Shown: piece by piece, positions 17,114 through 25,054 of the stretch | Position numbering within the stretch: the first letter of the stretch is position 1 | How the letters are laid out: every line of letters begins with the position of its first letter | NCBI GenBank assembly: GCA_965198915.1 | Contig: CBDAQC010000002.1 | Coordinates: 1,984,001-2,048,000, forward strand | Reading direction: 5' to 3' | Length of the DNA stretch: 64,000 nucleotides | Source: BOG-908 sp965198915 | Lineage (GTDB): Bacteria > Pseudomonadota > Alphaproteobacteria > Acetobacterales > Acetobacteraceae | Made by a program: the position numbers and the translations under genes | The notes under the pieces: generated by a model | What the model was told of the DNA's origin: nothing | The model's input: only the letters and a program-made list of their open reading frames with translations | Database searches by the model: none

Positions 17114-17131
17114 TGTAAGCAAATGTTTACA
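17114..17131 (-). promoter_or_regulatory. Perfect PpsR/CrtJ box upstream of crtI
   Basis: TGT-AAGCAAATGTTT-ACA matches TGT-N12-ACA exactly and is itself strongly palindromic (TGTAAGCAAATGTTTACA). It ends 10 bp before the crtI start, in the 45-bp gap after the 87-residue ORF. Binding here would repress crtIB under oxic conditions. No second perfect box is visible nearby. Confidence 0.8.
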
Positions 17132-17149
17132 GTCCGCGCTAGCCTCGCG

Positions 17150-17413
17150 TCACGTCCAGTTGCGTATCAGATCGGCCGCATGCAGGCAGAGTGCGCCCAG
17201 CAGCGCCAGCGACACGTATCCCCACCACGCGCCGCCGGCGTTCAACCGCATGGCGAGCAGCAGGCACATGCCCGAGGCCAGGTTCGGCCATAGAGCGGAC
17301 GGGGCCACACCCTGTCTGCCCAGCCGGTGCAGCAGGGTGAGCCCCAGTCCCTCGAGCAACATGGCCGCCAATATCCAGTCCAGGATGCGGCCGCTCGCCA
17401 GCAGGGCTCTCAC
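17150..17413 (-). CDS. Small multi-span membrane protein after bchO, function unknown
   Basis: The 87-residue, strongly hydrophobic product has about three helices (around 12-30, 42-58 and 62-80) and ends 'LCLHAADLIRNWT'. The GTG start overlaps the bchO stop (GTGA), so it is probably translationally coupled to bchIDO. It is not TspO, which is elsewhere in the window, and has no cofactor motif I recognise. Its position suggests a role in pigment synthesis or assembly, but that is only context. Confidence 0.6.
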   Translation of the reverse strand: MRALLASGRILDWILAAMLLEGLGLTLLHRLGRQGVAPSALWPNLASGMCLLLAMRLNAGGAWWGYVSLALLGALCLHAADLIRNWT

Positions 17414-18285
17414 AGCAGCCCCAGGCTGCCCGCGAAATCCTCGATCAGCGTCACGGTTCGCGCTGGCGCTTCCTCATGCGCCAGGTGGCCCAGCCCCGGC
17501 CAACGCACCACCGTGCTGCCCGGCACCAGCGCCGCCACCCGCTCGGCATCCGCGGGCGGGATGGCCCGGTCCGCCTCGCCGGCCAGCAAAAGCAGCCGGC
17601 ATTTCAGAAGGGCCAGGTCGCGAACCAGCGGTGCCAGGTCCCAGTTCGCCATCATGCGCAAAGCGGCCTCCGCATGGGCCGGGTTGCGCATCAGTCGCGC
17701 ATAGAGCGCCACGCCTGCCGGATCGAGCCGCGACCCCGTGTTGGCGAGCAGCCGCTCGACCATGCGGGGATCGCCGGCGCGCCATGCGAAAAGCCGCGGC
17801 AATACCGGCAACTGGGCCAGTAGCCGTGCCAGAGGTGCGAAGATCTGCCCCGCAGGCCCTGTCATCGGCACGAACGCGCCGTTCAGGCTGACCAGCCCGG
17901 CCGGGGCGATCATCCCGTCGAGGCACATGCGAGCCAGGATCGCGGCGCCGGCCGAATGGCCGACGGCAAGCGCTGGCGCCAGGCCAAGCTTGGCGAGCAG
18001 TCCGGCCACGTCCGCCGTCATGCCCGGCAAAGAGAGACGGTGCGAAGAAGGCACGCGGGTGAAGCCGTGCCCCGGCAGGTCGGGGGCCACCACGGTGAAA
18101 TGCCGCGCCAGCAGCGGCGTCATGTCCCGCCAGGAATGTGTGGCCGCCCCGGTGCCGTGTATCAGCAGCAGCACCGGGCCCTCGCCCGAAACCTGCACGT
18201 GCCAATGAAGGCCGCCCTGCGTCAGGAATCGGCTGGAACCCCAGTTCGGCCAGTCACCGGCACCGGGCCCATCGGCCGGGGTCAT
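17410..18285 (-). CDS. bchO: BchO, alpha/beta-hydrolase associated with Mg chelatase
   Basis: BchO is an alpha/beta-hydrolase-fold protein encoded with Mg-chelatase genes; its exact reaction is not settled. The 291 residues show 'LLLIHGTGAATHSWRD' (oxyanion region), the nucleophile-elbow 'AVGHSAGAAILA', an acid loop near 'GEADRAIPP' and the His in 'GLGHLAHEE', so the full Ser-Asp-His triad appears present. It overlaps the bchD stop by 4 bp. Confidence 0.92.
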   Translation of the reverse strand: MTPADGPGAGDWPNWGSSRFLTQGGLHWHVQVSGEGPVLLLIHGTGAATHSWRDMTPLLARHFTVVAPDLPGHGFTRVPSSHRLSLPGMTADVAGLLAKLGLAPALAVGHSAGAAILARMCLDGMIAPAGLVSLNGAFVPMTGPAGQIFAPLARLLAQLPVLPRLFAWRAGDPRMVERLLANTGSRLDPAGVALYARLMRNPAHAEAALRMMANWDLAPLVRDLALLKCRLLLLAGEADRAIPPADAERVAALVPGSTVVRWPGLGHLAHEEAPARTVTLIEDFAGSLGLL

Positions 18286-19955
18286 AGGCCGGCACGGATC
18301 GCACGGGACAGGCGGGCCGCGTCCGCATAGGGCAGCGGCACGTAGCGCGCGCCCATGGCGCCAGCGAGCGCTTCCGCCGCCGCGGCCGGCCGCGGCGACG
18401 TGTCGAGCAGCATGGAGTCCACGCCGGCTTCACGCAGGCGACGGGCGGATTGCAACGATTCCTGCGCTGCCTGCGCGCGCCCGGCCTCGCCGCTCCGCGT
18501 CACGTTGGCGCGGCCGTCCGTCAGCAGGACCACCGTCGGCGTGGCTCCGCCCCGGCGGATGGTCAGGGCCAGCGCGCAGCCCGCATCGATTGCCGCGGCA
18601 AGCGGCGTGCCCCCGCCCCCCGGCAGCTTGGCCAGACTGCGCTTCGCCCGCACCAGGGATCGGGTGGGCGGCAGAAGAAGCTGGGCAGCGCGGCCGCGGA
18701 ACGCGATGACGGCCACCTCGTCCCGCCGGCGGTAGCATTCGCCCAGCAGCAATTCGACCGCGCCTTTCGCCTCCGCCAGGCGGTTCAGCGCGGAAGACCC
18801 GGAGGCGTCGACGAGGAACACGGTCGTGCTTCGCGCGCGCTGCTCGGTGCGCACGATGCGGAAATCCTCGCGGCGGATGTGCAAAGGGAGCCCGCTTTGC
18901 TGGTGCGGTGCGCGCAATCTTTGCCAGGGTGCCGCGGCGCGCAGCGTCTCCACCACGTTCAGGTGCATACCCGGCCCTGGCCGGCCCGCGCGCACGCCGG
19001 CCGGCCGGCCGTGCAGCGTGCCCTTTCGCTTTTCACCGGCAAACCCGGCTTCGCGCCCTGAGCTGCGCTGCTGCTTGCCATGCGGCTTTTCGAGCAGCCC
19101 GGCCGGTATGGCGGCACGGGCAGCCGCCAACACGATGTCCGAGGCTTCGGCGAGCGAGTCGGCCGATCTTGCATCGCCACTGTCCGGCACGGCTTGCGAT
19201 GCGCCGTCCGCCTCGGGCGGCTGGTCCGGCGGCGACCCGTCCGCCTCCGCGGGTGGCAACCGCGTGGCCCTCGGCGCCAGAACCAGCCGCGCCGCCAGTG
19301 CCGCGTCCGCCTCGCTGACCTGCGAACGCCCGGCCAGACGCGCGGCGGCGCGGGCCGCCCTGACGGCAAGCAGGACCGCGCGCAGGGATTCCACGCCGAG
19401 CGCCACCGCCGTGTGGCACAGTACCTCCAGCAGGTCGTCGCCCATGGACACCGGGGAGTCCGGTCCCAGGGCGGCCGGGCGAGGCGGCAGGGCGGCGGCG
19501 TCGCGATGGCTGAGACCGGTCAGGTCGACATGGAAAGCCAGCCTGTCCAGAAGAGCCGAGGGAAGACGTTCATCCGCATCCGCACCCTCGTCGAGCGCCA
19601 GCAGGCCGAAGCCCGCCCCTTCATCCAGGCGATGCGCCAGCCGCGCGGCGGCTGGCAGGGACAGGCGCTCGGCCATGGGCGATATCAGGGTTCCCCCGTC
19701 CAGCCCGGCCAGGAGCCCCTTGCTACGTATGGTCCGGCCTTCATTGAGCGTGGCGGCGAGGTCGATGCCGCCGAACAGCGCCTCGTCCGAAACAGAAGCG
19801 GGAAGGCGCCTGGCGGGGCCTGGCGCCAGGCCGACCAGCCGGTCCCGCACCGGGCCTGCCTGCGCCCGCACGGCGATGCCGCCCAGGCCTGCAGGATCGA
19901 GCGAGAGCAGGCTGATGGCCAGGCACGCATCTTCCCACACCGCAAGCGGCGTCAA
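18282..19955 (-). CDS. bchD: BchD, magnesium chelatase subunit D
   Basis: BchD is the platform subunit that pairs with BchI in the ATP-driven insertion of Mg into protoporphyrin IX by BchH. The 557-residue product has a degenerate AAA-like N-terminal half, an acidic/proline-rich linker (about 335-380) and a C-terminal integrin-I domain with the metal-ion site 'VFLVDASGSS' and 'LLTDGRANVT'. The TTG at 19953-19955 overlaps the bchI stop (TTGA). Start and length fit the family, while longer upstream readings fall inside bchI. Confidence 0.93.
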   Translation of the reverse strand: MTPLAVWEDACLAISLLSLDPAGLGGIAVRAQAGPVRDRLVGLAPGPARRLPASVSDEALFGGIDLAATLNEGRTIRSKGLLAGLDGGTLISPMAERLSLPAAARLAHRLDEGAGFGLLALDEGADADERLPSALLDRLAFHVDLTGLSHRDAAALPPRPAALGPDSPVSMGDDLLEVLCHTAVALGVESLRAVLLAVRAARAAARLAGRSQVSEADAALAARLVLAPRATRLPPAEADGSPPDQPPEADGASQAVPDSGDARSADSLAEASDIVLAAARAAIPAGLLEKPHGKQQRSSGREAGFAGEKRKGTLHGRPAGVRAGRPGPGMHLNVVETLRAAAPWQRLRAPHQQSGLPLHIRREDFRIVRTEQRARSTTVFLVDASGSSALNRLAEAKGAVELLLGECYRRRDEVAVIAFRGRAAQLLLPPTRSLVRAKRSLAKLPGGGGTPLAAAIDAGCALALTIRRGGATPTVVLLTDGRANVTRSGEAGRAQAAQESLQSARRLREAGVDSMLLDTSPRPAAAAEALAGAMGARYVPLPYADAARLSRAIRAGL

Positions 19956-20989
19956 GCGGCGGCCCCGAAGGCCGGCGGGCTGCGCATCGCAGCCAGCGCC
20001 CGGGCCACGCGCGCCGAGGATCCGGCCTCGTCGAGAGGATCGCGGCGCAGCCTGTGCCGCAATGCCGAGGGCGCCACCTGCGCCACGTGGCCGGCAGTCA
20101 CCTCCGCCGCACCCTCCAGGCAGGCCACCGCACGCGCCGCACGCAACAAGGTCAGCTCCGCCCGCAGGCCATCCGTTCCGAGCGCGATGCACAGGCGTGC
20201 CGCATGCTCCAGCACCGGGTCGGACACCGCCATTGCCGGCAGCAGCAGCCGCGCCGCCTCGATGCGCTGGCGCAGGCGCTCGTCCTCGCCGCACCAGGCG
20301 GCTGCGAACGTCTGCGGATCGCGGTCATAGGCATCGCGCCTTCGCACGATCTCGATACGCGCGGCGACGTCGGACGGCGTGGTCACCTCCACCGACAGGC
20401 CGAACCTGTCCAGCAATTGCGGCCGCAGCTCGCCTTCCTCGGGGTTGCCGCTGCCCACCAGCACGAAGCGCGCGGCATGCCTGACGCTCAGCCCCTCGCG
20501 CTCGACCACGTTCTCGCCGGACGCGGCGACGTCGATCAGCAGATCGACCAGGTGATCCTCCAGCAGATTCACCTCGTCGATGTAGAGGAAGCCGCGGTTA
20601 GCGCGCGCGAGCAGGCCGGGCTCGAAGGCCCGTTCACCCCTGGTCAAGGCGCGCTCCAGATCGAGCGCGCCCACGACGCGGTCCTCGGTGGCGCCCAGCG
20701 GCATGTCCACCACGGGCACAGGCGCCAGGTGTTCGCCACGCGGCTCGGGGCGGGCCTGGCATTCGCTGCACAGGACCGGGCCGGCGGGGTCACACGCGAA
20801 GCGGCAGCCATCCACCACCCGCATCGGCGGCAGCAGGGCGGCGAGCGCGCGTATCGCGGTGGACTTGCCCGTGCCGCGGTCCCCGAAGGCGAGCACCCCG
20901 CCGATCGTGGGATCGATGGCCGCGATCATCAGGGCCTGCTTGATGTCGTCCTGGCCGACGATGGCGGAGAAAGGAAAGGCTGGACGCAT
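19952..20989 (-). CDS. bchI: BchI, magnesium chelatase ATPase subunit I
   Basis: BchI is the AAA+ motor of Mg chelatase. The 345 residues contain Walker A 'GDRGTGKST', Walker B 'GFLYIDEVNLL', sensor region 'LVGSGNPEEGELRPQLLDRF' and an Arg-rich C-terminal helical domain. The ATG at 20987-20989 has a GAGGAG ribosome site. It heads bchI-bchD-bchO-orf87, all with 4-bp overlaps. The next gene upstream on the strand is the tri-haem cytochrome. Confidence 0.96.
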   Translation of the reverse strand: MRPAFPFSAIVGQDDIKQALMIAAIDPTIGGVLAFGDRGTGKSTAIRALAALLPPMRVVDGCRFACDPAGPVLCSECQARPEPRGEHLAPVPVVDMPLGATEDRVVGALDLERALTRGERAFEPGLLARANRGFLYIDEVNLLEDHLVDLLIDVAASGENVVEREGLSVRHAARFVLVGSGNPEEGELRPQLLDRFGLSVEVTTPSDVAARIEIVRRRDAYDRDPQTFAAAWCGEDERLRQRIEAARLLLPAMAVSDPVLEHAARLCIALGTDGLRAELTLLRAARAVACLEGAAEVTAGHVAQVAPSALRHRLRRDPLDEAGSSARVARALAAMRSPPAFGAAA

Positions 20990-21026
20990 GAGACTGGCTC
21001 CTCTTGGACGCAGTCTCACGCGGTGC

Positions 21027-21055
21027 CCGACGGAAGGGAAGGCGTTTTCCGTCGG
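21027..21055. promoter_or_regulatory. 9-bp perfect inverted repeat before bchI
   Basis: CCGACGGAA (21027-21035) and TTCCGTCGG (21047-21055) are perfectly complementary with an 11-base spacer. They lie between the cytochrome c stop and the bchI start. There is no T-run, so it is either an operator or an attenuating/processing hairpin separating cytochrome from bchIDO expression. It does not match the PpsR consensus. Confidence 0.45.
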
Positions 21056-21104
21056 AAGGATCAACCCACCTGCTTCGTTCCGGCGCTGGGTAGGGCGGCC
21101 GGTC

Positions 21105-22685
21105 TTACCGCGCCGCCGAGTCCTGCCCCTTGGAGGCGATCTCCGTGTAGATCCTTTCGCTGAACTCATCGAGCGCCTCGGCACGCTGCCCCTGGGTGGC
21201 GAGGGACGCATTGTGCATCACCACAGGGCAGTAACCCAGCGTCAGGCTGTTGATGATATCCGCCTGGGCAGCTTTCGGCGCGCCCGCGCGGACTTTGCTG
21301 ATGAGCAGCGCCGCGTTCTGCAGGATGTTCTCGCCGTTCGTGCCCGAGAGGAGCGCCTGCACGTCCGGCGCGGCAACAACGCGTGCGGTGTCGCCCTCGG
21401 CGATCTTCGGGCATCCGCCTGGCGCGTTGGCGGCGAGCACGGTCTGTGTCGCCTTGCGCAAGGCGGCTACCTGTCCAGGGCCGGCCACCGCCGGCGCCGC
21501 ATTGCTCCAGGCGGTGCGGACGTAATTGGTCGCGTCGGCCACCTCCTGGTCGCTCATCCGGGCGCCGATGGCAGGCATGGCAGAGTAGCTGCCTTGCGCG
21601 TCGATGCCGCCCAGGATGACGCGGATGACGTTCTCGGGGCCCTGTGCCGTCACCGCGCCGTTTCCGACAAGCTTCGGCACCGCATCGGCCAGGCCTTCCC
21701 CGTTCTGGCCGTGGCACGAGGCACAATAGTTCAGATAGGCTTGACCGTTGACCACAACCTGCTCGCTTCCGGCAACGGGTTTGCGCGGCTTGAACCCTTC
21801 TTTCGCCGGCGTCGATTTCAGGTAGGCGACGATGTCGTGCAGGTCATCGTCGGTGAGCTTGCGGAGGCTCTCGTGCATGGTCTGCGACATCGGGCCGACG
21901 ACCACGCCCATATCGCGCTCGGTGCCTGTCTTGAGATAGGTGAACACCTGGTCGTCGCTGAACCGGCCTATGCCTTCGGTCTTGTCGGCCGTGATGTTCG
22001 GTGCGTACCATTTGTCGATCGGTCCGCCGCGGAGGCTGGCCGCCATCTCGGTGTCGCCGAGCAGGTTGCGGCCGTTATGGCACTCGCCGCAATGGGCCAG
22101 CCCCTGCACCAGGTAGGCGCCGCGATTGACCTGCGGCGACAATGCCGGATCGGGCTTGAACTCGCCGGTCTTCAAGAATACCGCGTCCCAACCGATGAGC
22201 GCCGCCCGTATGTTGAACGGGAAGACCAGTTTCAGCGGCTTGCGCGGCGCGTGCTCGGGGGCGAGCGAGAACAGGTACGCCTTGATGGCGAGCGCGTCGT
22301 CGCGCCTCACCTTGGTGTACCAGGGGAACGGCATGACCGGGTACAGACGCTCGCCCTGCATCCCGATGCCCTGATGGAACACGCGTACGAACTGGTCGTC
22401 CGTGATGTGGCCAATCCCGGTGTCATTGTCCGGGGTGATGTTCGGGGTGGAGATCGGGCCGAACGGCGTGTTCATGTAAAGGCCACCGGCAAAGGGCTTG
22501 CCGCCAGGCGCGGTGTGGCACGCCTGGCAGTCGCCGGCGTCGGTCAGGTATTTGCCGTGCTGGATAAGGGCCGGATCCGGAGCGTCCGCCCAGGCGGCCG
22601 TGGCAGACAGGCCGCAGATGGCGGCAAGCAGCGCCGGAAGGCGCCGGCTGGGGGAGCGTGCCGTCTTGAGCCGGATGCCTGGCAT
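21105..22685 (-). CDS. Periplasmic tri-haem cytochrome c (AdhB / gluconate-dehydrogenase type)
   Basis: The 526-residue protein has a signal peptide (cleavage around residue 33, after AAWA) and three CxxCH sites at about 53-57, 199-203 and 321-325. This layout is typical of the cytochrome subunit of membrane alcohol, gluconate or sorbitol dehydrogenases, which passes electrons to ubiquinone. No dehydrogenase partner is adjacent. The domain after the third haem is longer than usual: residues about 415-526 form an extra module containing two cysteines ('GGCPKI' and 'LGYCPVV'). It lies inside the photosynthesis cluster, 115 bp upstream of bchI on the same strand, so it may link periplasmic oxidation to the photosynthetic quinone pool. 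That role is inference. Confidence 0.8.
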   Translation of the reverse strand: MPGIRLKTARSPSRRLPALLAAICGLSATAAWADAPDPALIQHGKYLTDAGDCQACHTAPGGKPFAGGLYMNTPFGPISTPNITPDNDTGIGHITDDQFVRVFHQGIGMQGERLYPVMPFPWYTKVRRDDALAIKAYLFSLAPEHAPRKPLKLVFPFNIRAALIGWDAVFLKTGEFKPDPALSPQVNRGAYLVQGLAHCGECHNGRNLLGDTEMAASLRGGPIDKWYAPNITADKTEGIGRFSDDQVFTYLKTGTERDMGVVVGPMSQTMHESLRKLTDDDLHDIVAYLKSTPAKEGFKPRKPVAGSEQVVVNGQAYLNYCASCHGQNGEGLADAVPKLVGNGAVTAQGPENVIRVILGGIDAQGSYSAMPAIGARMSDQEVADATNYVRTAWSNAAPAVAGPGQVAALRKATQTVLAANAPGGCPKIAEGDTARVVAAPDVQALLSGTNGENILQNAALLISKVRAGAPKAAQADIINSLTLGYCPVVMHNASLATQGQRAEALDEFSERIYTEIASKGQDSAAR

Positions 22686-22895
22686 AACGTCCCTCTTTTC
22701 CTGGGCAACCCCGATTCTTGGGCCGGAGCTTGCCGGATATTGTGTCTGCAGCGCTGCAAGGTGCGTGGCACCCGGTTACGGGTGGCCGAGCAAGCAAAAC
22801 AAACCCGCGATTCTCCTTCCGGTTTCGGCCACATCGGCGGATTTGCCGAAACATCCCGCAACGGGCATGCTCGTCCGAGCCACGGCGAGGCCGGG

Positions 22896-23384
22896 ATGGA
22901 AGCAGACGAAGCCACGACGAAGCTTCTCGGACGGGCGAGCGAAAGTTTTGCCTGGGTGGAACACGCCGCCTACATGGCGCTGGGTGGCCTGCTGTCCGTC
23001 ACGGCACTGCTTGGCCTGCTCGGTGCGGTCGCCACACTTTGGCACAGCCTGCCGGAATGGGACAGCACGCATACCACCCTGCTGATCATCGACCGTCTGC
23101 TCTTCGTCCTCATGGTGATCGAAATACTGCACACCGTGCGCGCCTCGATGCGGTCGGGCGAGCTCACCTGCGAGCCGTTCCTGGTGGTTGGACTGATCGC
23201 CACCATCCGCCGCGTCCTTGTGATCACGTTGCGGTCATCGGAGACGACGAAGGACAACACGCTGAGCGAAGCGGCCGCGCAGATGTTCCGCGTCTCCATG
23301 TTGGAGCTGGTCGTGCTGGCGCTGCTGATCATCGTCATGGTGGTCTCCATCCGGCTGACCCGGCCCGGCAAGATGCCGGTATAG
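22896..23384 (+). CDS. PsiE-family small membrane protein
   Basis: The 162-residue protein has four predicted helices (about 27-48, 62-78, 95-110 and 134-152) and resembles phosphate-starvation-inducible PsiE proteins ('LLIIDRLLFVLMVIEILHTV' followed by the charged loop 'VRASMRSGEL'). The family has no established biochemical role. The ATG at 22896 is preceded by GAGG. It is divergent from the cytochrome gene and lies 34 bp upstream of tspO, probably as one operon. Confidence 0.75.
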   Translation: MEADEATTKLLGRASESFAWVEHAAYMALGGLLSVTALLGLLGAVATLWHSLPEWDSTHTTLLIIDRLLFVLMVIEILHTVRASMRSGELTCEPFLVVGLIATIRRVLVITLRSSETTKDNTLSEAAAQMFRVSMLELVVLALLIIVMVVSIRLTRPGKMPV

Positions 23385-23418
23385 ACGCCCACCTTCGCCA
23401 CGAACGGAATACGCCACC

Positions 23419-23946
23419 ATGTGGACAATCATCGTCGCCGCCCTGCTCGCCCTCGTCCTGGCCGGGGCAGGCGGATTGCTGACCGATGTCGGCCCCTGGT
23501 ACCGCGCGCTGCGCAAGCCCGGGCTGCAGCCGCCTGACTGGCTGTTCGGCCCGGCCTGGACGATCATCCTGGGGGCCGCTGCCGTCTCCGGCGTGCTGGC
23601 CTGGCGCGGCGCGCATGATGCGGCAGGCCATAGGCAGGTGGCGCTGCTCTTCGCCGCGAACTGGCTGTTGCACCTGCTCTGGAGCCCACTCTTCTTCAAG
23701 CTCAAGCGGCCGGATTGGGCGCTGGCGGAGAACGCGTTCCTGTGGGTGTCCGTGCTGGCGCTGGTGATCGGGCTGCGGCCCTACTCGGTGACGGCGAGCT
23801 GGCTTATCGTGCCCTATCTGCTTTGGGTCAGCTTCGCCTTCTGGCTGAACTGGGCGATCGTCCGGCTCAATCCGCTCGGAGCATCAGGCAACGCAGGCAG
23901 CCAGCCCCTGTTCGAAAAAAAGGGCCAGAACACCATCATTCCCTGA
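23419..23946 (+). CDS. tspO: TspO/MBR tryptophan-rich sensory protein
   Basis: TspO is a five-helix outer-membrane-associated porphyrin-binding protein that, in Rhodobacter, lowers photopigment gene expression in response to oxygen. The 175 residues include 'PWYRALRKPGLQPPDWLFGPAW' split over the first loop, 'NWLLHLLWSPLFF', 'WLIVPYLLWVSFAFWLNWAI' and many Trp residues. A polar C-terminal tail of about 20 residues is added. It converges on hemC with only a 26-bp gap, consistent with a tetrapyrrole-related role. Confidence 0.93.
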   Translation: MWTIIVAALLALVLAGAGGLLTDVGPWYRALRKPGLQPPDWLFGPAWTIILGAAAVSGVLAWRGAHDAAGHRQVALLFAANWLLHLLWSPLFFKLKRPDWALAENAFLWVSVLALVIGLRPYSVTASWLIVPYLLWVSFAFWLNWAIVRLNPLGASGNAGSQPLFEKKGQNTIIP

Positions 23947-23972
23947 GCCAAGGCGGAGGGTTTGGGGACGTC

Positions 23973-24995
23973 TCAGGCGAAGACGTCCGCAGGCGAGTCC
24001 GCCTTCAGCGAGTGGCCCAGCTCGGCACCTATCCTGGCCGCGTCTTTCGGCAGCCCTTCCAGCGACCGGCGAAGGAGAAAGCTGCCATCTGCGCGTGCAA
24101 CCAGGCCCACTATGTGCAGCCGGCCGTTCGGCAGTACACGCGCATGGCCGCCGATTGGCGTGTGGCAACTGCCGTCCAGGACCGCGAGCAAGGCGCGTTC
24201 GGCCGTGGCGACGGCCCGCGCCTGCGGATCCTCGATCGCCGCGAGCATTTCCAGCAACTCCACGTCGTCCTCATGGACGGTGACGCCGACAATGCCCTGT
24301 GCGGCAGCCGGCACCATCACATCGGTGTCGAGTATGACGGACGCCTCGTGCTCCAGACCCAGCCGTTTGAGGCCGGCCAGCGCCAGCAGGCTGGCCTGGC
24401 AATCGCCGGCTCGCACCTTGGCCAGGCGCGACTGCACGTTGCCGCGTATCAGCGCCATGCGCAGGTCGGGCCGCGCGTGCAGCAATTGCGCCTGGCGCCT
24501 GACGGAGGACGTGCCGACCAGCGCCCCCTGCGCCAACGCGGCGTACGGATCGTCGGAACGCTCTACCGAATGGCCGAAGATCAGCGTGTCGCGCGCGTCC
24601 TCCCGCTTCAACGTGCACGCGAGAACGATGCCGTCAGGCAGACGGGTTTCCAGGTCCTTCAGGCTATGCACTGCGAAATCGATGCGGCCGGCGATCTGCG
24701 CCTCGTCGATCTCCTTGGCGAACAGGCCCTTGCCGCCGATATCGGCCAGCCGGCGGTCGAGCACGGCGTCGCCGGTCGTCTGTATCAGATGCTCCTCGAA
24801 CACGCTCATGCCGCGCAGCACGGGGCAGACCCCGCGCAGCAGGTCCAGGAACATGCGGGTCTGCACCAAGGCCAGCGGCGACCGCCTCGTTCCCACCCGC
24901 AACGGCAGCGTGCGGGAGTGGCGTTTCGTGAGCCGCGTGCGGGCCGGCGCGGCGGAGACCTCGTCGTCCGGGAGAACAGTCGTATCCAGCAGCAC
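23973..24995 (-). CDS. hemC: HemC, porphobilinogen deaminase (hydroxymethylbilane synthase)
   Basis: HemC polymerises four porphobilinogens to hydroxymethylbilane, feeding haem and bacteriochlorophyll synthesis. The protein has 'RVGTRRSPLALVQT' at the start of the fold, 'VHSLKDLETRLPDG', the conserved Arg region 'GTSSVRRQAQL', and the dipyrromethane-cofactor Cys in 'GSCHTPIGG'. The GTG start gives 340 residues, about 30 longer than usual at the N-terminus; there is a GGGGA upstream but no alternative start before the fold. Its presence in a photosynthesis cluster suggests dedicated precursor supply. Confidence 0.93.
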   Translation of the reverse strand: MLLDTTVLPDDEVSAAPARTRLTKRHSRTLPLRVGTRRSPLALVQTRMFLDLLRGVCPVLRGMSVFEEHLIQTTGDAVLDRRLADIGGKGLFAKEIDEAQIAGRIDFAVHSLKDLETRLPDGIVLACTLKREDARDTLIFGHSVERSDDPYAALAQGALVGTSSVRRQAQLLHARPDLRMALIRGNVQSRLAKVRAGDCQASLLALAGLKRLGLEHEASVILDTDVMVPAAAQGIVGVTVHEDDVELLEMLAAIEDPQARAVATAERALLAVLDGSCHTPIGGHARVLPNGRLHIVGLVARADGSFLLRRSLEGLPKDAARIGAELGHSLKADSPADVFA

Positions 24996-25054
24996 GGTTT
25001 GGCGTCCCCGATAGTGTTTTCTTGTTCAGTCCAGACGGCGGCCAGGCGGCAGAG

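Noticed and set aside
20688..22895. Long plus-strand frame continuous with psiE
   Set aside because: The upstream 735 codons are antisense to bchI and the tri-haem cytochrome. Only the part from the ATG at 22896 resembles a real protein and has a ribosome site.
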